Positions 41,683-49,706 of a stretch of DNA of 64,000 nt are shown here, in pieces. Source of the DNA: Aureimonas ureilytica DSM 18598 = NBRC 106430 (lineage in GTDB: Bacteria; Pseudomonadota; Alphaproteobacteria; Rhizobiales; Rhizobiaceae). The position numbers were made by a program, and so were the translations under genes. Within the stretch, counting starts at the first letter, position 1, and every line of letters begins with the position of its first letter. The DNA lies in the NCBI RefSeq assembly GCF_000382705.1, contig NZ_ARQE01000012.1:62001-126000 (forward strand). The letters are read 5' to 3'. Below the pieces are notes generated by a model, which saw only the letters and a program-made list of their open reading frames with translations, did no database searches and was not told the origin of the DNA.

Positions 41683-43119
41683 TCAGCCCCGCGCCACCGT
41701 TCGGATTTCCGTTTCGCTCCGCTCGAGCGTGGCGAGTTCGGCGAGCGTGATCGGCTTCACCGGCGCGCGGAGCCGGTAATAGCCGACCGCCTCGGGCGTG
41801 ACGCCGCGCGCCTCGGCGATCGTTTCCGAAACGGTGAGGCCGCAGAGCCGGCCCTGGCACGGGCCCATGCCGCAGCGCAGGAAGCTCTTCAGCTGGTTGG
41901 GACCGGCGATGTTCAGCGTGGTCACCGCCTTGCGGATCTGGCCGCCCGTCACCTCCTCGCAGCGGCAGGCGATGGCTTCCTCGGCGGCGACGCGGAACTG
42001 CCGCGCCGGGCGATAGAGCTTGTCGAGAAAGGCCCGGCCCCGGTCGTAGCGCGCGATGACGGTGCGGATCGGCTCGGCCTGCCGGTCCCGCTCCGCCGCC
42101 GAAAGCCGCCCGAGCGCTTCCAGCGCGCCGAGCGCGGCGATGCGGCCCCGTTCGGCGGCGGCCTCGGCGCCGGCAATGCCCGCGCCGTCGCCGGCCACCG
42201 CGATGCCCGGCACGCTGGTCGCGCCCCAGGCGTCGAGCTTCGGCTTCCAGGCGAGCTGCGTCTCGTCATAGGCGAGCTCGCATCCTGCCGCGCTCGCCAT
42301 GTTGATGTTGGGCGTCACGCCCTGGTGCAGAAGCAGGTGATCGGCCTCGATCACATGGGCCTGCCCGCCGGCCGTGTAGCGCACGCGGGACAGGTGCTTG
42401 TCGCCTTCGGCCTCCAGCGCCGTGACGCCGGTGATGACCTCCGCCTCGCGACGGACCTTGGCCATGAGCTTCAGGCCCTTGGCGAGATAGGGCGAGGCGA
42501 GGAAGCGCGGCAGGTCGCGGATCGCGGCCCGCCAGTTGCCGCGCGGCGTCGTGTCGAGAATAGCGTCGAAGCGCTTGCCGGCGGCGAGATACTGCGCGGC
42601 GATCAGCCAGAGGAGCGGGCCGCAGCCGGCGAGCACGACCTTGCCCGACACCGCGACGCCCGACGTCTTCAGGAGGATCTGCGCCGCGCCCGCCGTCATC
42701 ACGCCGGGCAGCGTCCAGCCCTTGATCGGAAAGGGCCGCTCCAGGGCGCCGGTCGCCATGACGACATGGCCGGCGCGGATCATCGCCGTGCGCCCGCGCG
42801 AGGACAGGCCGAGTTCGAGATCGGCCGAAAGCTGCCAGACCGTCGCGCCGGGAAAGTAGCTCGCCCCGCTCGCCGCGAAATCCGCGCCGATGCGCTCGCC
42901 CTTCCAGTAGTCCTCGCCCAGAAGCGCGCGCTTTTTCAGCGGCGTCGTGCCGATGCCGCGATAGATCTGGCCGCCGATGGCGGGATTCTCGTCCACGAGA
43001 AGCGTGCGCGCGCCGTTGGCCGAGGCGAGCGTCGCGGCGGCCATGCCGGCCGGCCCCGCGCCGATCACCACGAGATCGTAGCTTGCGGCGAGTTCGCCGA
43101 CGGTTGCGATCCGGTTCAT
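41683..43119 (-). CDS. NAD(P)/FAD-dependent oxidoreductase with C-terminal BFD-like [2Fe-2S] domain (opine oxidase/HcnB-like)
   Basis: 478-residue large subunit. Its N-terminal nucleotide-binding motif VIGAGPAGMAAA (residues 18-29) is followed by DENPAIGGQIYRG and a second Rossmann motif (VLAGCGPLLW). The C-terminal Fry/BFD-like domain has cysteines at 385, 387, 416 and 421 (CRCEE...RCGMGPC), ligands of a [2Fe-2S] cluster. The architecture equals HcnB, opine oxidase subunit A (OoxA/NoxA) and the alpha subunit of D-hydroxyproline or dye-linked proline dehydrogenases. It overlaps the 100-residue ferredoxin-like subunit (ATGA). Confidence 0.92.
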   Translation of the reverse strand: MNRIATVGELAASYDLVVIGAGPAGMAAATLASANGARTLLVDENPAIGGQIYRGIGTTPLKKRALLGEDYWKGERIGADFAASGASYFPGATVWQLSADLELGLSSRGRTAMIRAGHVVMATGALERPFPIKGWTLPGVMTAGAAQILLKTSGVAVSGKVVLAGCGPLLWLIAAQYLAAGKRFDAILDTTPRGNWRAAIRDLPRFLASPYLAKGLKLMAKVRREAEVITGVTALEAEGDKHLSRVRYTAGGQAHVIEADHLLLHQGVTPNINMASAAGCELAYDETQLAWKPKLDAWGATSVPGIAVAGDGAGIAGAEAAAERGRIAALGALEALGRLSAAERDRQAEPIRTVIARYDRGRAFLDKLYRPARQFRVAAEEAIACRCEEVTGGQIRKAVTTLNIAGPNQLKSFLRCGMGPCQGRLCGLTVSETIAEARGVTPEAVGYYRLRAPVKPITLAELATLERSETEIRTVARG

Positions 43120-43418
43120 CGCGCCAACTCCCGCTTGCCATGGCCGATCTGCGTCTCGACGCTCATGCCGGATCGCAGGGGCACGAGGCAGCCCTGCTGG
43201 TTGCCGACCCCATCCACCGTGACGAGGCATTCGAAGCACACGCCCATCAGGCAATAGGGCGCGCGCGGCTCGCCGCCGACCGCGCTGGTGCGGCAGGTCT
43301 CGACGCCGGCGGCGAGAAGCGCCGAGGCGACCGTATCGCCCTCGCGTCCCTCGACGGTCCGCCCGTCGAGCGTGAAGGACAGGGGCGTGCCGGCAAGATC
43401 AGGAAGCCGCTGGAACAT
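43116..43418 (-). CDS. Small [2Fe-2S] ferredoxin-like subunit (HcnA-like)
   Basis: 100-residue protein like the N-terminal part of sarcosine oxidase alpha and HcnA. Plant-type ferredoxin cysteine pattern Cys56-x4-Cys61-x2-Cys64 and Cys77 (PYCLMGVCFEC, then QQGC). It starts 20 nt after the opening of the beta subunit's final codons (the two genes overlap slightly, 43399-43418) and its stop overlaps the start of the alpha subunit. Bridges the two flavin subunits in this type of dehydrogenase. Confidence 0.9.
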   Translation of the reverse strand: MFQRLPDLAGTPLSFTLDGRTVEGREGDTVASALLAAGVETCRTSAVGGEPRAPYCLMGVCFECLVTVDGVGNQQGCLVPLRSGMSVETQIGHGKRELAR

Positions 43419-44517
43419 GGAACCTCCGTGCGGAAAAGGCGTCGAACTCGGATGCGAGGCCGCCCGAGGCGAAGGCCGGGGCGAGAAGCTCGGCATGGGC
43501 GGCGGCGAGCGTCACGCCGCTGTGGCAGGTGGCGACGAAGGCGCCGGGATGGGTCGGCGACTGCTCGTAGATCGGGAAGCCGTCGCGGCTGTAGACGCGC
43601 AGCGCCGACCAGGTGCGCACGACGTTGAGCCGGCCGAGGCGCGGGAACATGCGCACCGCGCGATCCGCCATCACGGCGTTGATGCCGTGGCGCATGACGG
43701 CGTGGTCGTCGGCCTCCTCCTGGCTGTCGCCGATCATGACGCCGCCTTCGTCGGTCTGGCGCACGGTGGAAAGCGGCACGTCGAGAAAGGGCTCGGTCTT
43801 CTCGGTGACGATGACCTGCCCGCGCAGCGGGCGGACCGGCACGTCGAGCCCGATCATCCGGCCGAGGCGCAGATTGTCGAGACCGGCGGCGAGCACGATC
43901 CGCCCGGCCTGGAACGTGCCTTCGGCCGTCTTCAGCGCGTAGCCGTCGGCCCCGCCCCTGATCTCGTCCACCAGCGCCCCCGAGCGATAGGCGCCGCCCA
44001 CCGCCGCGAAGCCGGCATGGAGCGCGCGGAACAGCTTCAGCGAGTTCACGTCGCCGTCGAGGGCGCAATAGGTGCCGCCGACCACTTCCGGCCCGACCTC
44101 GGGCAGGTGCCGGCGCACCTCGTCGCCGTCGAGGACGTCGATCCGGTAGGGCTCGATCTCGGCCTGATTGTGCAGGCGGTTGATATTGGCCGCGCGCCGG
44201 TCCAGCTCGTCCTGCGACAGGCAGAGATGGTAGCCGCCGGGGCGGCGGTAATGGAGCGAGAAGCCGGCATGGCTCTCGAGCTCGCTGGCGAAGGCCCCCC
44301 AGCGGTCGGAGGATTGCCGCGTCCAGGTGGCGTAGGCGGGCATGCCGAGCCCCTTGCTCTGGACCCAGACGAGCGCGAAATTGCCGCGCGAGGCGCGCTT
44401 GGCGACGTCCCCCTCGTCCAGCATCAGGACCTTGAGCCCGCGCTTGGCGAGGCCATAGCCGATGGCAGCACCGACCAGCCCGCCGCCGAGGACGGCGAAG
44501 TCGTATTCTGTTGTCAT
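43399..44517 (-). CDS. FAD-dependent oxidoreductase, DAO family (beta subunit, opine oxidase B/HcnC-like)
   Basis: 372-residue DAO flavoprotein that should hold the substrate-oxidising FAD. FAD motif VLGGGLVGAAIGYGLAKRG at residues 9-27; ILAAGLDNLR region; C-terminal CHSGVTLAAAH. ATG 44517 was preferred to a GTG nine bases upstream. With the small [2Fe-2S] subunit and the 478-residue subunit it forms the classic three-component membrane-linked dehydrogenase for opines, D-hydroxyproline, glycine (cyanide synthase) or proline. First enzyme gene after the Pot-type transporter. Confidence 0.9.
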   Translation of the reverse strand: MTTEYDFAVLGGGLVGAAIGYGLAKRGLKVLMLDEGDVAKRASRGNFALVWVQSKGLGMPAYATWTRQSSDRWGAFASELESHAGFSLHYRRPGGYHLCLSQDELDRRAANINRLHNQAEIEPYRIDVLDGDEVRRHLPEVGPEVVGGTYCALDGDVNSLKLFRALHAGFAAVGGAYRSGALVDEIRGGADGYALKTAEGTFQAGRIVLAAGLDNLRLGRMIGLDVPVRPLRGQVIVTEKTEPFLDVPLSTVRQTDEGGVMIGDSQEEADDHAVMRHGINAVMADRAVRMFPRLGRLNVVRTWSALRVYSRDGFPIYEQSPTHPGAFVATCHSGVTLAAAHAELLAPAFASGGLASEFDAFSARRFHVPAAS

Positions 44518-44533
44518 GTGTTTCACCCTGAAC

Positions 44534-45334
44534 TCAGCCGCGACCGGGGCCGACCAGCAGACGTTCCATTCCGAAGAGGCGGTCGAGCACCACCATCACG
44601 ATCACCGTCAGCGCGATCAGGATGGCCGAGACCGAGGCGACGAGCGGGTCGATATTGTCCTGGATGTAGAGGAAGAGCCGCACCGGAAGCGTCGTGGTCT
44701 GGGGCGTCGAGATGAAGACGCTCATCGTCACCTCGTCGAAGCTCTGGATGAAGGAGAGAATCCAGCCCGACACGACGCCCGGCAGGATGAGCGGCAGCGT
44801 CACCCGGCGGAAGGTCGTCCAGCGCGAGGCGCCGAGCGAGACCGCCGCGTTCTCGATCTGGCGGTCGAGGCCGACCGAGGTCGTGAGGATCAGCCGGATC
44901 GCGAAGGGAAACACCACGATCAGGTGGCCGGCCACCAGCGTCCAGCCGGAAATGCCGAGCCCGGCCTCGGAAAAGAAGCGCAGAAGCGCGATGCCGAGAA
45001 CGAGATGCGGGATCATCAGCGGCGACAGGAAGAGGCTGAGGAGAAGGCCCCGCCCGGCGAACTGCATCCGACCGATGGCGAGCGCCGCCGGAATGGCCAG
45101 CCCCACGGCGAGCGTCGAGGCGAGCGCGGCGAGCCAGAGGCTGGTGCGGAACGAGGCGAGGAATTCCGGCCGGTCGGCGATGGCATAGAACCAGCGCAGC
45201 GACAGTCCATTGGTCGGCAGCGAGAGATAGCCGTTCGGCGTGAAGGCGACGACGCAGACGACGAGGATCGGCGCCACCGTGAACAGGACCACGAATGTGT
45301 GGAAGGCGAGAGCGAGAGGCCCGTTGCGGTTCAT
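44534..45334 (-). CDS. Pot-type (spermidine/putrescine family) ABC transporter permease, PotC-like
   Basis: 266-residue inner-membrane permease with six predicted helices and an EAA loop of the Pot type (IENAAVSLGASRWTTFRRV). The N-terminus MNRNGPLALAFHTFVVLF leads into the first helix. Overlaps the PotB-like permease by four bases. Pot-type importers in alphaproteobacteria carry polyamines but also opines, betaine-like compounds and amino acids. Confidence 0.93.
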   Translation of the reverse strand: MNRNGPLALAFHTFVVLFTVAPILVVCVVAFTPNGYLSLPTNGLSLRWFYAIADRPEFLASFRTSLWLAALASTLAVGLAIPAALAIGRMQFAGRGLLLSLFLSPLMIPHLVLGIALLRFFSEAGLGISGWTLVAGHLIVVFPFAIRLILTTSVGLDRQIENAAVSLGASRWTTFRRVTLPLILPGVVSGWILSFIQSFDEVTMSVFISTPQTTTLPVRLFLYIQDNIDPLVASVSAILIALTVIVMVVLDRLFGMERLLVGPGRG

Positions 45335-46239
45335 TGGAACACCTGCGCGTAGCGCCGCTCCACCAGCCGGTTGCAGCCGATGATGATGACGATGTTGGCG
45401 AGAAGCAGAAGCACGGCGATGGCGGCGCCGAGCGGCCAGTTCAGGGTCGACAGGAACTCGTCATAGGCGAGCGTCGCCGCGACCTTGAGGCGCCGGCCGC
45501 CGATGATGGCGGGCGTGGCGAAGGCGGAGGCCGCGAGCGCGAAGACGATGATCGAGCCCGACAGGATGCCCGGCATGATCTGCGGCAGCACGACCCGGCG
45601 CACCACGGTGAAGGGCGAGGCGCCGAGCGAGACGGCGGCGTTCTCCACCTGCGGGTCGAGGCGCTGGAGCGCGGCCCAGACCGAGATCACCATGAAGGGC
45701 ATGAGGACATGGGCGAGCGCGATCACGACGCCGGTCTCGGTGTACATGAACTGCACCGGCGAGGAGAGAAGGCCGAGCCCGGTCAGCGCCTGGTTGACGA
45801 CGCCGGTGGAGCCGAGAAGCATGGCCCAGCCGAGCGTGCGCGCCACGACCGAGATGAGAAGCGGCCCGAGCATCACCAGAAGGAAGATCGAACGCCAGGG
45901 CGCGCGCATCTTGTGCAGGATATAGGCTTCCGGCGCGCCGAGCGCGGCGGCGGCGAGCGTCGTGAAGAGCGAGATGCGCAGCGTGCGCAGGAAGATCTCG
46001 TGGAAATAGGGGTCGGAGACGATCTCGGCATAGTTCTTCAGCGAGATGTCGTCGGTGACGCCCGTGTACATGCCGAAGGAATGCAGCGACAGGATCAGCG
46101 TCATCACGAGCGGCACGACGAGAAGCGTGCCGACCACGACGAGCGCGGGCAGGTTGAGGAGATAGGGGGCGAGCCAGGCCCGGTTTCGAACGGTCGTGGC
46201 GGCGACCGGCTTCTGCGCTTGCGCGGTCACGGCGCTCAT
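45331..46239 (-). CDS. Pot-type ABC transporter permease, PotB-like
   Basis: 302-residue inner-membrane permease. A cytoplasmic N-terminus of about 25 residues precedes six helices; EAA loop VENAAVSLGASPFTVVRRV. I chose ATG 46239, whose sequence overlaps the stop of the ATPase gene (ATGA); the frame is open for 50 codons more upstream inside the ATPase gene. Partner of the PotC-like permease. Confidence 0.93.
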   Translation of the reverse strand: MSAVTAQAQKPVAATTVRNRAWLAPYLLNLPALVVVGTLLVVPLVMTLILSLHSFGMYTGVTDDISLKNYAEIVSDPYFHEIFLRTLRISLFTTLAAAALGAPEAYILHKMRAPWRSIFLLVMLGPLLISVVARTLGWAMLLGSTGVVNQALTGLGLLSSPVQFMYTETGVVIALAHVLMPFMVISVWAALQRLDPQVENAAVSLGASPFTVVRRVVLPQIMPGILSGSIIVFALAASAFATPAIIGGRRLKVAATLAYDEFLSTLNWPLGAAIAVLLLLANIVIIIGCNRLVERRYAQVFQ

Positions 46240-47288
46240 CGCGGCGCCGCCTCGTCCCGCGCGAGAACGCGCATGTCCTCGGCGCTCCAGACGAGGCCGA
46301 CCGTTTCGCCCGTGGCCGGCAGGGCGCCGCTTCCGTTGGGGGCGAGAACGAAGACCTGCCCCGCCTCGCTTTCCACGTCGAAGAACCATTGGCTGCCCTG
46401 GAACACGCGCTTGCGCACGACGCCCCGGAGCCCGCCGGCACCGAAGGACACGCGCTCGGGGCGCACGGCGACGACGATCGGCCCGGCCGCGCCCGCGCCC
46501 GTGCCCTCGCCCGCCACCGTCCAGCGCTGGTCGCGCACCGTCACCGTTTCGCCCGCGCGCACGCCGTCCAGCGTGTTGGTGCGGCCAAGAAAGCTCGCGA
46601 CGAAATGCGAGGACGGCGTTTGGTAGGCCGCTTCCGGCGGCCCGACCTGTTCGATCACGCCCCGGTTCATGACCACCACACGGTCCGACAGGGCCATGGC
46701 CTCGGACTGGTCGTGCGTCACGAGGATCGTGGTGAGGCCGGTGCGCTCCTGGATGTCGCGCAGCTCGCCCTGCATCTCGTCGCGCAGCTTGGCGTCGAGA
46801 TTGGACAGGGGCTCGTCCAGAAGAAGAAGGCTCGGCTCGATCACCAGCGCCCGGGCCAGCGCCACGCGCTGCTGCTGCCCGCCCGACATGCGCCGGGGAT
46901 AGCGGTCCGCCATGGCGGACAGGCCGACGAGCTGCAGGGCGGCGGCGACCTTGCGATCGCGCTCGGCCCGGCCGACCTTGCGCATTTCGAGGCCGAAGCC
47001 GACATTCTGCGCGACCGTCATGTGCGGAAAGAGCGCGTAGCTCTGGAACACCATGCCGAGCCCGCGCTTGGCCGGCGGCACTTCGGCCAGATCCCGCCCC
47101 TCGAGCACGATGCGGCCGGACGTGACCTCCACGAAACCCGCGATCATCTGCAGCGTCGTGGTCTTGCCGCAGCCGGAGGGGCCGAGCAGGGAGATGAACT
47201 CGCCCTGCTCGATGTCGAGCGAGATGCCGCCCACGGCGACGATCTGGTCGTAGGTCTTGGTCAGGCGTTCGATCGTCAGGAAGCTCAT
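46236..47288 (-). CDS. Pot-type ABC transporter ATP-binding protein, PotA-like
   Basis: 350-residue ATPase. Walker A GPSGCGKTT, Q-loop in MVFQSYALFPHM, signature MSGGQQQRVA, Walker B LLLLDEPLSNLD, H-loop VTHDQSEAM and a C-terminal TOBE domain starting VAVRPERVSFG. ATG 47288 has GAGG eight bases upstream. It is separated from the binding-protein gene by 242 nt that hold a hairpin (47313-47337) and the structured element A (47361-47523). Confidence 0.94.
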   Translation of the reverse strand: MSFLTIERLTKTYDQIVAVGGISLDIEQGEFISLLGPSGCGKTTTLQMIAGFVEVTSGRIVLEGRDLAEVPPAKRGLGMVFQSYALFPHMTVAQNVGFGLEMRKVGRAERDRKVAAALQLVGLSAMADRYPRRMSGGQQQRVALARALVIEPSLLLLDEPLSNLDAKLRDEMQGELRDIQERTGLTTILVTHDQSEAMALSDRVVVMNRGVIEQVGPPEAAYQTPSSHFVASFLGRTNTLDGVRAGETVTVRDQRWTVAGEGTGAGAAGPIVVAVRPERVSFGAGGLRGVVRKRVFQGSQWFFDVESEAGQVFVLAPNGSGALPATGETVGLVWSAEDMRVLARDEAAPR

Positions 47289-47312
47289 CGGCGACACCTC
47301 TCGGGGGGACGG

Positions 47313-47337
47313 GTTCCGCCCGTCGGCCGGGCGGAAC
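47313..47337 (-). other. Perfect hairpin upstream of the PotA-like gene
   Basis: 10-bp stem GTTCCGCCCG / CGGGCGGAAC with loop TCGGC, 24 nt before the PotA-like ATG and within the binding-protein to ATPase spacer. No U-tract. Analogous in position to the hairpin at 16888-16913: both separate a binding-protein gene from the rest of an importer operon and may set the expression ratio. Confidence 0.6.
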
Positions 47338-47360
47338 GAGTGAAAAGGCGAAAGGTCCTT

Positions 47361-47523
47361 GAGCCCGTCCGGAACGTCACCGGCGGAGGATCGCCGAGGA
47401 ATTATCGTCGCGATCGAGGCGCCGAACGCAGTCGATGCGAGGTCAGCATCGGCGAGGATCGGCAACGAGGAGGGCGACGAAAAGACCCGGCGAGCCGACC
47501 CGGCGGACTTTCGGGACGGGCTC
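47361..47523 (+). ncRNA. Structured element A, homologous to the decarboxylase leader (orientation uncertain)
   Basis: 163-nt element homologous to 51355-51517 when both are read on the plus strand. Closing helix: 47361-47378 pairs with 47506-47523 (16 of 18 pairs). Conserved blocks: GAGGCGCC at 47416-47423, AACGCAGTCGATGC at 47425-47438, GGCAACGA at 47461-47468, GAAAAGACCCGGCG at 47479-47492. Internal hairpins: CGGCG...CGCCG around GAGGAT near 47380-47396, and CGATGC/GCATCG at 47433-47451; TCGTCGC near 47405 can pair with GCGACGA near 47474. Both flanking genes are on the minus strand, so on the plus strand it would be an independent or antisense RNA. On the minus strand it would be an intercistronic structure between the binding-protein and ATPase genes. 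Confidence 0.6.
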
Positions 47524-47530
47524 TAAGCCC

Positions 47531-48577
47531 TCAACGCTCCACTTCGCGCGTCCAGCGCGTGTTCCATTCCTCGCGGACGGGGTTCACGTAGTCCCAGTCG
47601 ATCACGCGCAGCTGGCCGACCTGCTCGGGGCCGTAGGGAATGCCCTTGGCTTCCTCGTCGGTGAGCTTGGCCTTCTTGTTGACCGGGCCGTAGCCATAGC
47701 CGCGCGCCACCTTTTCCTGCACCTCGGGCGACAGGAGATATTGCAGGAGCGCCTGCGCCTCCGGCGTGTCGCGGCCGGCGATCGGGCAGCCGATGATGCC
47801 GAGCGAGACCGCGCCTTCCTTCGGATAGACCATCTCCACGGGGAAGCCGGTGTTGGCGAGCGAGTTGATGCGCGCCGAGCCCCAGACGCCCAGCACGGCC
47901 TGCCCGCTCTGGAAGAGCGAGGTCATCTGGCCGGGCGAGGCCTCGTAGGCGAGGACGTTGGGATCGATCTCGCTCTTGAAGGCCGTGAAGCCGGGATCGA
48001 TGTTGCGCTCGTTGCCGCCGCCGAGCTCGGCTTCCATCACCAGGGCATGGAGGCCGTAGGTGTTGGAGAGCGGCGGCACGACGAGCTTGCCGGCGTATTT
48101 GGGGTCCTTCAGATCGGCCCAGGAGGTCGGCGCGGGCCAGCCCTGCTCGGCGAAATACTTGGTGTTGTACATGAGGCCGGTCGCCACCGCGCCGAGGCCC
48201 GTCGCCTTGCCGCCGCTGACCTTGGCCATGTCGTAGAGATCGTCGTAGACCGGGGCGGCCTCGACCTCCTTGCACAGGCCGAGCGCGATCGCCTGATACA
48301 TCGGGCCGTCGTCCATGATGGCGACGTCGATCTGCGGGGCGGAGCGGGTCGCGACGAGACGCGCCAGCGTGTCGGTCGAATTGCCGGCCGTGTATTCGAT
48401 GCGGACCCCGTGCTCCTTCTCGAAGGCCGGGAAGATCTGCTCGCGCATCAGCTGCTCGTAGGAGCCGCCATAGGCCGCGACGTAAAGGACCTTCTCCTGC
48501 GCCACCGCAGCTGACGATGCGGACACCGCCACGAGGGCGACCGTCGTGAGAAGACGCGAAGGGAATGGGATGCTCAT
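47531..48577 (-). CDS. Pot-type ABC transporter substrate-binding protein, PotD-like
   Basis: 348-residue periplasmic binding protein with a Sec signal peptide (about residues 1-27, ending AAVAQEK). The mature start VLYVAAYGGSYEQLM is typical of the PotD/PotF and AttC-like branch, and DPKYAGKLVVPP is a family block. It is the first gene of the minus-strand operon, divergent from a LysR regulator, and has GAGG upstream of its ATG. Confidence 0.93.
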   Translation of the reverse strand: MSIPFPSRLLTTVALVAVSASSAAVAQEKVLYVAAYGGSYEQLMREQIFPAFEKEHGVRIEYTAGNSTDTLARLVATRSAPQIDVAIMDDGPMYQAIALGLCKEVEAAPVYDDLYDMAKVSGGKATGLGAVATGLMYNTKYFAEQGWPAPTSWADLKDPKYAGKLVVPPLSNTYGLHALVMEAELGGGNERNIDPGFTAFKSEIDPNVLAYEASPGQMTSLFQSGQAVLGVWGSARINSLANTGFPVEMVYPKEGAVSLGIIGCPIAGRDTPEAQALLQYLLSPEVQEKVARGYGYGPVNKKAKLTDEEAKGIPYGPEQVGQLRVIDWDYVNPVREEWNTRWTREVER

Positions 48578-48699
48578 CGAAGGTCCTCGGTTTAGGGGTC
48601 AATCATTCTGTAACCTTTCGAAACTTGCGCCCATTCGTCAAATCGGTTTTCATCACTACTCCATAACTAAATATTATGCTGGCGAACGGATAGGCAGGG

Positions 48700-49617
48700 A
48701 TGTTGAAATCGAGGCAGGTGGAGGCGTTTCGGGCCGTGATCCTGACCGGATCGGCGACGGAAGCGGCGCAGTTTCTCGGCGTCACGCAGCCCGCGATCAG
48801 CCGGCTCCTTAGCGATCTGGAATATGCCGTCGGCCTGCAACTCTTTGAGCGCAAAGGCGGAAAGCTGATGCCGACCGCCGAGGCGATCACCTTCTACCGC
48901 GAGGTCGAGCGCTCCTTCGTCGGTCTGGAGCGGATCGAGAAGGCGGCTAAGGACATTCGCGAGCGCCGGGGCGGCGAATTGCGCGTCGCGGCGCTTCCCG
49001 CGCTGGCGACGAGCCTCCTGCCGAGCGTCACCGCCGATTTCGCCGCCGCCCGGCCCGGCGTCGACATCACGCTCTACGGCATGACCTCGCCCTCGGTTCT
49101 CGACTGGGTCATCACCGGACGCTGCGATCTCGGCATCGTCCACGAGCGCATTCCCCATTCGGCGATCACGACCCACGAACTTCCCCCGATGGAGGCCGTG
49201 TTCATCGCGCCGAAGGGCCATCCGCTTCTGGAGCGGGACGTCGTCATTCCGCAGGACCTCCATGGGCGCGACTTCGTCGGCCTCGCCTCCTCCTCCTCCA
49301 TGCGGCGCGCCTTCGACGCGATGATGGTGACGCATCGCTGCGCGCCGACGATCCGCATGGAAAGCCCGCTGACCATGATCCTGTGCAGCCTCGTCGATGC
49401 CGGGTTCGGCTGTGCCGTGGTCGATCCCTTCACCGCCTCGCGCCTGCCCTGGCGCCATCTGGAGGTGCGCCCCTTCCGACCGGCCATCGAGTTCGAATGG
49501 TCGATCATCCTGCCGAACTTCTCGCCCATCTCCTCGCTCGCCGGCGACTTCGCGGCGGAATTCGCGGGCGCCTTCGCCAAGTCCCTTGCGGAATTGCGTT
49601 TGCTCGCACCGGACTAA
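48700..49617 (+). CDS. LysR-family transcriptional regulator
   Basis: 305-residue LysR-type activator. N-terminal winged HTH: SRQVEAFRAVILTGSATEA, then FLGVTQPAISRLLSDLE (recognition helix). The effector domain begins ELRVAALPAL. The HTH with SATEAA-FLGVTQPAIS resembles regulators of opine catabolism (OccR/NocR group). Divergent from the binding-protein/flavoprotein operon with 122 nt between, an AT-rich spacer in which LysR boxes are expected. Likely activates that operon in response to the transported compound. Confidence 0.93.
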   Translation: MLKSRQVEAFRAVILTGSATEAAQFLGVTQPAISRLLSDLEYAVGLQLFERKGGKLMPTAEAITFYREVERSFVGLERIEKAAKDIRERRGGELRVAALPALATSLLPSVTADFAAARPGVDITLYGMTSPSVLDWVITGRCDLGIVHERIPHSAITTHELPPMEAVFIAPKGHPLLERDVVIPQDLHGRDFVGLASSSSMRRAFDAMMVTHRCAPTIRMESPLTMILCSLVDAGFGCAVVDPFTASRLPWRHLEVRPFRPAIEFEWSIILPNFSPISSLAGDFAAEFAGAFAKSLAELRLLAPD

Positions 49618-49706
49618 GAGCACGCCGAGCGCCCCGCCTTGCCCCATTTCGGCGGGCATGGTCTCCTCGCCTTTCACCGAGAGCCGGAGTGCGAGGAGGC
49701 CGAGCC

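Noticed and set aside
47361-47523. Elements A and B considered as a MITE or insertion-sequence remnant because of long terminal inverted repeats.
   Set aside because: Termini differ between copies while the interior is conserved, and there is no target-site duplication that I can see; this is opposite to the pattern of transposition. Not fully excluded, so orientation and copy-number tests are proposed.
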